Positions 47,955 through 55,683 of a stretch of DNA of 55,683 bases are shown one piece after another; the first letter of the stretch is position 1; every line of letters starts with the position of its first letter. Where the stretch lies: NCBI GenBank assembly GCA_025201765.1, contig MU623520.1, positions 1-55,683 on the forward strand, in the 5' to 3' direction. The DNA comes from Daldinia sp. FL1419. Lineage: Eukaryota; Ascomycota; Sordariomycetes; Xylariales; Hypoxylaceae. Under the pieces are notes generated by a model. It saw nothing but the letters and a program-made list of their open reading frames with translations. It ran no database searches and was not told where the DNA came from. A program made the translations under genes and the position numbers.

Positions 47955-48940
47955 TCAGTCTCTTACAGCCCCTAGGAATAACCAGGAGATTGTAATTGCA
48001 GCTTTGATGGCTGCGACAAACCAGAGACTTGGCTGTACGGCACCAGTAGCTTTAGAGATCCACCCTCCACATATCGCGCCCAGTAGCGTGAGTACAAAGG
48101 CTATCGCCCTTCTATTGCGCTTCACGTTCTTCCTCAGTGGCTGCAGAATGTTCTCGTCGCTCACCAAGTCGCATAGGAGAGTCGTGATCACGACGGTGGG
48201 AACTTCGCTTACGCCCAATCCGCGACTATTCACGATCTGGCCTGCGGCTTGGAAACTAAGCAATCCGATGGGGGCAAGCTCAAGAAAGTCCACATCCGCC
48301 GGGTCTCTTCGTGATGGATACGTACCGTCGACGATGCCGGTTTGGATAATAGTTGCGGCCACAACGACGAAGACCGTCTGTAGTAGGAAGGAGAAAAAGA
48401 GGGTAGTTCGACGACGGCCACCTCCGATCAACTTATGAAACCGGGAAAATACCAAGCATCCTATGGCAAAGCAACCTATGGAGAAGAGCGAACGGGCCCA
48501 TCCATAAGGTTTGTTGTTTTGTCCCGATGTGCCAAGTGCAACAAAGACAGTATTTCCTAAACGATGAATTAGAATTGAATTTACCTACCAGAAAATACTA
48601 GCCATTTGGGAATAGATGGTTAGGTAGTTCTCATAGACATACCAGTTTGCATCGATACAAAAGTACCATAAGCTGTAGGTAATATAATGTTAGCTGCAAG
48701 ATCCAAGTATACAGTTATAGTTCACAAATTGACCTGTAGACATAACTCACCGTTATACAAAGTACCATCAGTAAGCCCCGTGGCGAAGCAACATGCTATT
48801 AGAGGAATAGATCCCCAGCTCACGTCGATATTCTCCGAGAGTTGCTGCGAGAAACTTGAGAAACTCCGGACAAAGCTTCGCTGCGGCAACGGCTCAGAGC
48901 TCAGTTCAGGAGCAGACTCGAGTTTCTCTTCGTCAGACAT
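47955..48940 (-). CDS. DUF1275 (YoaK-like) integral membrane protein
   Basis: Exons 48940-48751, 48672-48643 and 48556-47955 give 273 residues. The introns are 78 and 86 bases, and the middle exon is only 30 bases. The junctions create CCFATGLTDGTLYNAYGTFVSMQTGNTVFVALG (by segments), the signature start of DUF1275. FAIGCLVFSRFHKLIGGGRRR, FFSFLLQTVFVVVAA, LLSFQAAGQIVNSRGLGVSEVPTVVITTLLCDLVSD and a final hydrophobic segment follow, for about six membrane helices in all. The family is found in bacteria and fungi; its transport or other role is not established. The cytosolic N-terminus of about 40 residues is serine-rich. The gene looks intact. Confidence 0.9.
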
Positions 48941-50584
48941 AACGACGTTGGATGTGGCAATGCAACAAGTATAGAGGTCTGGTGATCGTATGTGAGAAGA
49001 ACCGCGTTTGGCAGTTGGCGATATAAAGGCCCAGGAGGATGAAAAACGGGCGCCTAGGCTGAGTTTGAGATAGTCTGGGGCCGGGTAGATTAGCAGATCT
49101 GGAACGACTTATCTGTCCGCTAGCCCTTGCGTCAACAGGAAGCCTCCCTCTTTAGTACTGCTTGGCTATCCACCATTGCGCATATAGAATAGCTTCAAGT
49201 ACCCTAAATCCCTCACTATCTTATGCGGTGCTCCGACAACCTTCCGGCATCATGTACGACGCGAAGCTGCTTTTTCATGTATAGTAATACGACGGTAAAC
49301 GGGGAGACGGAAAATTCCTGAATTGGTGCAGCTCCAGATGGGTCGATGAACTTGGCTACTAACCAGAAAGTATCCAAGGTATGCATGCCCGCGTTAAAAG
49401 ATAACGCGTTTAAATTGCATTGTGAGAATGGCCCAAGGGGTGTCCGGTCTCAGCTGGGCAGAATTCCGCCATCGTCGTATTCCCACAACGCCATCTGACG
49501 TGGTAATCTAGGCACGCCGGTGTGGCCAACGTAATGTGTCAGACCAACGCCGAGAGTTCAAAGTTCGCGATCCGACCATGGGGCTCCTCCCGGGGCCTCC
49601 TTATGTGGCCTGTGCTTGGCTGCCGTAGCTCAATCCTGTCAAGTTCAATTTGATACGGCAATTGACGCCTATCCAATGAGAACCCTAATTCCGAAACCTA
49701 TAGGCAGTTCGTATAGACTTGGCTGAAGATAGGCAGAGCTAGATAAAACGAAAACCCAATGTAAGACATTTGTCTACCGAGGTAATTAGGTACTTACCTA
49801 GGTTGCTATCATTATTTTGGTAAATGAATTTGTAAATATAATTATCGTCATTAATAGTTGCTCTATAAGCTCCTTTTCCGATATACTCGACGGTCTAAGT
49901 TTCGTAACCTAGCACCAATTTTTCGACAACGCGCTGTGGCTTTTGGTCCAAAAAGACGCACAAAAGGCCCCATAGTAAATGTGATATATCGAATTTACTA
50001 GATTCCTTCGCTCGGACGCTGAACCTAGAGAGGTTGAACTTGGCGCCAAGGTACTAGATGTTGGGACGATTTCAGTAACGAACTCTCGAAACTCAGACTA
50101 CACGGAAGCGATGTCAGAGTGATCGAGATGTGGATAGTTTCTAGCGTCTTTTTACGGTTCAAAAGCATATTGCCTGCGTATCATCGCTGATCAGCTCATA
50201 GTAGCTTATCATGAGATCCCGGTATGCCAACCTCCAAGACTCCCCGATCCAGCAGTATACAGAAACCTCTAGCTTGCCAAGGAGGCCAAGTCGGTTGGTA
50301 ATATTCCTCCAGTCAGTCTAACGGTAAATTCACTAACAGGAATATACGCCTCCGTGTAACGAGCTTCCTTTGAAGTATCATGACAACTTACATATGTCTT
50401 GTGTTCCTAGGTAATCAATATGGCTGGCATAGCCACGACGGTCGCATTACCATGACCCAAAGGGTGTAATAATCACGAAAATAGTAACTTAACCTGAGCA
50501 AACTTTTGGGATGAATAGTTAGTTTTCTGGGCATTCTCGCCAACTTGCTTCTAGGCATTGCAACTGGAATAGGGGTAATCACGA

Positions 50585-50585
<1 letters not shown>

Positions 50586-50619
<34 letters not shown>

Positions 50620-50645
50620 GCGTGGCGATAGTGGTTAAGGCGAAT
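50586..50645 (+). repeat. Poly(A)33 tract followed by a tRNA-like A box
   Basis: 33 A's end at 50618 and are followed by CGCGTGGCGATAGTGGTTAA, which matches the Pol III A box / D arm of serine and leucine tRNAs (TGGCnnAGTGGTTAA). No anticodon arm or B box (GGTTCGANTCC) follows, so it is not a tRNA gene. Confidence 0.5.
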
Positions 50646-52237
50646 GCAATATCACAAGCCGCTACATAGGTCAAAGAAGAATAAGCACAAGAAGAAGCTA
50701 GGAACCATAGTTAATTGCTATTGGTCTGCCCCACCCGAAGACATAACTGAAGCCGGCCTCTTTATTGGTTGCGGAAGCAAAGTGTTTGCTGAAGAATGCT
50801 TGGATCTTGGCAAGTCTTGGATACCAAGAAATAATCACCGGGGAAGCAGCAAAAACTGGTCAGCGGACGGCGGAAATGTTAACGTCGGGGTGGACCCCTA
50901 CAGGAGGACAAGGAATATGGACCGCACGCGTGCAGGGTATGGTTAAGTGATTATGGTGGTCGACTAGTACGACCCGGCGGCTGAGGTTACCTTTTCCCGG
51001 CTCGGCCCGCTGCAAACCATTGTCTTCTGAGTAGTTAACCGGACTACAGCTAGTATAAGTCTAGTTATCAAAGGATCTAGGTTAAGTACCTAGTTATCAA
51101 GTAGTTAATAAAATGATAACCCGACGAACACGTGAAAATGACTAATATCGTAGGTATTCTACGCGGTAGTACACGGTATCTTACATAGTAGCTCGGGTGA
51201 GATTTAGCTGACTATAAAACTCAGCTATCGTTGCTTTTTTGGGGCGTTCTCCTGCAAGAAAGAAAAAGAAAAAAGATGGCTCACAGGCCTAGAATTAATT
51301 CAAAAGGTGCGTAGACTAAAGATATTCATTAGGGGAGATAGCCACACGGCCTGGACTAGTGAGATGGCGTAGTTGTCTGACTGGCTACTTGTTGGCTGAA
51401 GGTCGAGCCACACCTCAGAGACTCGGTACTTACCTACACTTCTATCAATGTAAGCGTAAGACAAAAGCCCAGACAACTAACAATGATCGAACTTAAAGAT
51501 TGACGAATCAGGAGACAAGTCCGGACCAAAAGTCCGGCTGAAAACAAGGAGCAAAAATTGGGACCCAGCCAATACCAGCAGCCATTGGAACGAACATGTT
51601 ACAGAAGACTACGCCCCTTTTTTATATTTTACCACTAACTACAAATAAAGGTTCATAGGGCTGGCTAGACTAATCAGTCGATAGCAATGATTCGTCCGGG
51701 ACTATCGTAGCTGAGTTAAAATTACGATGTATAGAGACGATGAGAATCCTCTTGCCTATTCCTAGCTGTCAGAAAGAAGGTCAAAGTTGAAGACCTTAAC
51801 AGCCGTAAAGAGAAAATCTTCCATTAGGAAAACCATGGCGCCGTAGTATACATCTTTTGCATGGTTTCACCAGAATAGGAGGCCTCAAAAAGCCTACATC
51901 AAGTCTACATGAGGTACTCAAAACCGGACAGGGTTTCCTCCAGACAACCAAAGATTAATGACGTCTTATCCTAAAAGGTCCCGGCGATGGTCTACCGGCC
52001 GCATATGACCTGCTTAAAGAATTATAGTCAGACAATGGTGCTCCTGCAATATTAATTGGCCCATACTATCAAGTGTGGACTGCCTAGACTTCCCCCGTTT
52101 AGAGCTATCATTAGGCTTGTCTCGTGAAAGCTGATATGATCAACATCGGTAGGACTCAAGACACTTTTGTATGCATCATGTTGACGTATGAAGTTTTCAC
52201 TTTTACGACGTTTTGACCAATACGAGAATAAACAAGC

Positions 52238-52288
52238 ATATGTGTGTGTATGTGTGTGTATGTGCCCGTGTGCGTGTGTATGTGTCCG
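52238..52288. repeat. TG-rich microsatellite
   Basis: An imperfect (TGTGTGTA)n run, ATATGTGTGTGTATGTGTGT and continuing, interrupted by CCCG and GCG. Confidence 0.8.
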
Positions 52289-52775
52289 GCTTTAAGGATA
52301 TCTCAAGGCCTGTCGCCGGTAACCTCACCTGACACCGATATGCTCGATCAAGTAACGTTGAATGCGTCTACGAAGCTAAGTACGCTTTGGGACTCCGCAA
52401 ATTAAGTCCGAGGAGGCTATCGATGTGATATCGGCGATCTGTCGACAGGGAGAAGGGATGAAAGTCACATATGCGCCAAGCAAAGTGGTGTATTTCGGCC
52501 GGTGCTTACTGCGACGAAGGAGCTCTAGGCCCCGGGGATATCGGGGTAGGGGCTTATTGTGGAGGCGGGTGAATATGATAGTATCTTCACCTAGGAGTGT
52601 AAGGTCACTAGACTAATATAGGGCAGAGCAATATGTGATCAAGTATAAATATGATGCCTACGATCGGCTGGACAGTTCGACTTGGTTCCATATTTCATCA
52701 CCCCAAGCTATACAACAGATCAGCATCTAGGATCATTATCTTATTATCAAAAACCCCATACCTATACTCTTAGCC

Positions 52776-54210
52776 ATGGCTCCTTCTGCAATCACCTCAG
52801 ATCATACATCTGAGCTCAAGAATGAGACGACTATCATAACCCTTCAAGCAGCGACAGAGCTCTTTTCCTCCCAGATTTATGACCCTCTCAAGGCCGCTCC
52901 CGTGGTCAGCACGGTAGAGATCTTAGAGGATGATATCATCACCGCCCCTAGTGTCGAAGAGGTTACTGTTGTGACACCCTCGGAAGATGCTGATGCGGAT
53001 GAGATTGATGGGCCACTACAGCTCAGCCACATAGTCTCCAGCATCCGTGAACCAGCATCTGGCGCTAAGAAGCTCCGCAAGATGATCTTCGAAACCCAGG
53101 AGCTTATTGTCTGCCCCGGAGTGTACGACGGCCTCTCAGCCCGTACTGCTATGGAACTAGGCTTCAACGCTATGTACATGGTATGTGATACGACATGACA
53201 GTATTGCTCTATACTCGGCTAACGTTCAACCTAAAGACTGGTGCGGGTACTACGGCGTCACGCATTGGTCAGCCAGACCTAGCCATCGCTCAGCTACACG
53301 AAATGAGAGAGAATGCTGAGATGATCGCCAACCTTGACCCATTTGGTCCGCCCCTGATCGCTGATATGGACACTGGATACGGTGGTAAGTCGGAAGAACC
53401 ATTGCCCTCGCGCTGCTATCTCTATAACTCGACCCCATGTGCCTATAGCTTTCCTCATAACATGAAGTCTGACTTAGATCTTAGGGCCCATCATGGTTGC
53501 TCGCACCGTAGAGCAGTATATCCGTGCCGGGGTAGCTGGTGCCCATCTAGAAGATCAAGTAAGTGATTCGATCATTGACTCGTTCCCTTATCTGCTCAGC
53601 ACTACTTGTGTTGTAATACAACTCCATCAAAGTAAACCGCTAACCCCTATCCCCAAAACAGGTCCTCACTAAGCGCTGTGGTCACCTGAGCGGCAAAAAG
53701 GTCGTGCCCCACGAAGAATACATCTCGCGTATCAGAGCCGCCCACGCTGCGCGCGTGCGGCTGCAGTCCGACTTCGTGCTGATCGCGCGTACTGATGCTC
53801 TGCAATCCCTCGGGTACGACGCGTGTATCTCGCGACTCCGCGCGGCCCGAGATGAAGGTGCAGACGTTGGATTGCTCGAGGGCTTCACGTCCAAAGAGCA
53901 AGCAGCCCAAGCGGTCAGGGACTTGGCCCCGTGGCCGCTTCTACTCAACTCTGTTGAGAATGGAAAGAGCCCCGTCATCACCGTCGACGAGGCTCACAAG
54001 ATGGGCTTTCGCATCATGATCTTTAGCTTCGCAACGCTAGCGCCTGCGTACGTCGCTATTCGGGATACCCTACTTCGCCTAAAGAACGAGGGCGTGGTTG
54101 GTACGCCGAAGCAGATCACGCCTGTGAAGCTATTCGAGGTCTGCGGACTACAGCATAGTATGGCAGTAGACATGAATGCCGGAGGCACCTCGTTCTTGGG
54201 AGGATTGTAA
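52776..54210 (+). CDS. Isocitrate lyase/PEP mutase superfamily enzyme (OAH-like)
   Basis: Exons 52776-53180, 53237-53384, 53485-53558 and 53662-54210, with introns of 56, 100 and 103 bases, encode 391 residues. The barrel starts near residue 95 (KKLRKMIFETQELIVCPGVYDGLSARTAMELGF). ADMDTGYGG (about 177-185) is the metal/substrate loop. KRCGHLSGKKVV (213-224) carries the superfamily cysteine of the lyases. IARTDALQSLGYDACISR, FSFATLAPAYVAIRDTL and VCGLQHSMAVD follow. In fungi this subgroup includes oxaloacetate acetylhydrolase (oxalate formation), 2,3-dimethylmalate lyase-like enzymes and uncharacterised paralogues. The sequence does not decide between these. The first 90 residues are an acidic, low-complexity extension that relatives usually lack. 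Confidence 0.88.
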
Positions 54211-55540
54211 GTATTAGGTTGGTTAAGGATTTGTCAGATTACTTGTCTCTTGACGTGCCTTGACGGTGCGTATTATATGGAATGTTCAGATGTATTTATT
54301 TTACCGGGCCCGGTCAGTTTATCTCTAGCTTTTGACGCTGTTCTTGAAATATCATCATTCATTAGTTAAGTTGTTCTCTTTCGAGGGTGAATCTATTCGC
54401 GACATCGTATGGGGGGGTCTCAATAAAAGTGCATAACACGGTTTGGTTTATCTGCGCAGGAATTCCCCCCAATATGTATAAGTCCTTGAAACATAAAACT
54501 TGACCAATTTGTGCCTAATGAGTAAGGAAGGTTACGCGTGATAATTGCTAGGTTAGTTAACTCGTGTTCATCGCAAAACCGAGCACTCAAGCAGGGCGTT
54601 TGAGATCAATTTTGCCCGTGCAGAGGAGACTTCAACACCATAATGTATCAGGTATTCTAACGTATTCCCCAGATATTCGCGCGCGGGCCTTACAAGGTAG
54701 CGAGTGTCAAGTAAACCGACCGACTAAATGAAACAGGTTACGAAAAGCAATCGGGATATATAAAGTAGAGCAGATTTGGGCGTGATGATATTTGCATCCG
54801 CCTTTATGACCTGTTTGCAGTTTGACTTTTAATGCACTTTTATTTTCGCATGCGCTCGACAGCTTATGGACCAAACACAACTGTTATTCAACCATAGTTC
54901 GGAATATGTCTGACCGTATTCAAAGTTCCGTTTGATATGAGATATATTGTCTCGGTTATAGACCTCGTCGGGTTGGTTTACGGGCGTCGCATCTTCACGA
55001 GGAAGAGTCAGTTATATATAGTGCGTAGGTAGTTAACTGGAACTCACATTTTATTAATCTCATGACATCAATCAGATGCGGAGATAGAGAGAATGGGGGG
55101 CGTTTCAATTTTATATTACACTGACAGCGTAACATGATATAATTCTTTAGCATAACCGCAGGGATCGTTTGTAACGTGACTTTATTCGTTTGTCGTAGGG
55201 AAACGAAAACACTACCCAAGGCTAGTTGCATGATTAATACGGGAAGCAGGGAATCAGGAACTGCCGAGAAGCGCGGGAGTTCAAGCTGGGTTACCAAAGT
55301 CGAAGCTATTGTGACGTTTCACGGCAGCGTCAGGGCGGCGGGAGCGAATCCAAACCTCGGTTACCTACCAGGTAGGCATACACCTAGGTGAACACCTAAT
55401 CCCTCTTCTTTATTTTCTCCGAATGCGCGATACAGGTTATCGTTGAATAATATCTTGTGTCCTGCCTTCTCGGGTCATCTAACTTGATCGGTTGCGATCC
55501 GTATTGGGTATGCCGTAGAAGATAGGAAATGCCGTTTGGG
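54211..55540. other. Intergenic, no gene recognised
   Basis: Only short frames, with a 100-residue frame at 54995-55297 on the minus strand that lacks any motif. CTACCAGGTAGGCATACACCTAGGTG lies near 55365 (written here as a composite of TACCTA-type motifs). Confidence 0.45.
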
Positions 55541-55549
55541 GGCCGGGCC

Positions 55550-55683
55550 TCATAAAAAAAAAAAGGGGGGGGGGGGGGGGGGGGGGGGGTTTTTTTGGGG
55601 GGGGGGGGGGGTGTTTGTGGGGGGGTGGGTGGGGTGGGGTGGTGGTGTTTGGGTGGTGGTGGGGGGGTGGGGTGGTGGGGTGT
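55550..55683. repeat. Terminal poly-A/G-rich low-complexity run
   Basis: Ten or more A's are followed by long G runs with occasional T. The composition is unlike anything else in the window, at the very end of the sequence. It is probably a sequencing or assembly artefact rather than a biological repeat. Confidence 0.75.

Larger units (their letters stand above)
48941..52775. other. Long intergenic stretch, no gene supported
   Basis: 3.8 kb with only frames of up to 100 residues and no recognised domain. It holds a 33-A tract followed by a tRNA-like A box (50586-50645) and a TG-rich microsatellite (about 52238-52288). The upstream part should contain the DUF1275 promoter and the last few hundred bases the promoter of the ICL/PEP mutase-family gene. 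Old transposon debris may be present, but I cannot identify it. Confidence 0.5.

Noticed and set aside
50619..50700. tRNA gene
   Set aside because: Only the D-arm-like A box is present; no anticodon stem, T arm or terminator in the right places.
50644..50950. 100-residue frame after the poly(A) tract
   Set aside because: No recognised family, low-complexity lysine-rich start, and next to likely retroposed debris.
1..55683. CRISPR array, bacterial operon or prophage
   Set aside because: Spliceosomal introns, fungal families and an intron-bearing nuclear tRNA show eukaryotic DNA; no regular short repeats with unique spacers were seen.

Overview
The window looks like nuclear DNA of a filamentous ascomycete (Pezizomycotina). 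Genes are compact, with introns of about 54-103 bases that follow the GTRNGT...CTRAC...YAG pattern. Typical Pezizomycotina families are present: a PTH11-like receptor, DUF3632, an AusD/Trt5-type methyltransferase and a CE16 esterase. Frequent TACCTAGGTAGG-type motifs suggest a Sordariomycete, perhaps Xylariales, but that is only an impression. AT-rich blocks carry old LTR retrotransposons full of stop codons, as expected from repeat-induced point mutation (RIP).

Layout. 1-1990: AT-rich array of about nine degenerate units related to the LTRs found later in the window, ending against a broken MYND-finger gene. 2-25 kb: ordinary gene-bearing DNA. In order it holds an AusD-like methyltransferase (-), a four-helix membrane protein (+), RRP1/Nop52 (+), a sphingoid-base kinase (-), an acyl-CoA thioesterase-like protein (-), a GNAT acetyltransferase (+), a PTH11-like receptor (-), a broken and an intact DUF3632 gene (+), a GDSL/CE16 esterase (+), an alpha/beta-hydrolase (+), a phosphatidylserine decarboxylase (+) and an intron-containing tRNA-Ser(GCU) (-). 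25.56-46.72 kb: an AT-rich, gene-free nest of transposons. 46.7-55.6 kb: gene-bearing DNA again, with a DUF1275 membrane protein (-) and an isocitrate lyase/PEP mutase-family enzyme (+). The last 130 bases are a G-rich run that looks like an assembly or sequencing artefact.

The transposon nest is the most informative part. An outer LTR pair of about 388 bases (25745-26810 and 45582-45969) encloses two Ty1/copia relics: one on + with 201-base LTRs (27278-33469) and one on - (about 34670-42227). A 676-base Tc1/mariner (pogo-like) element with near-perfect inverted repeats sits inside the left outer LTR and is much less mutated than its host. The LTRs therefore record an order of insertion: outer element and copia elements first, mutation of all of them, then the pogo-like element.

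The genes do not form an evident pathway. Several act on lipids or acyl esters (sphingoid-base kinase, acyl-CoA thioesterase-like, PS decarboxylase, two esterase/hydrolases), but they lie on both strands with ordinary promoters between them. The methyltransferase belongs to a family known from meroterpenoid clusters, but no polyketide synthase, prenyltransferase or cyclase is present. Exon structures were built by hand from splice signals and reading-frame continuity. I found no clearly new biological system; the best leads are the TE stratigraphy, the LTR-derived tandem array and the orphan methyltransferase.
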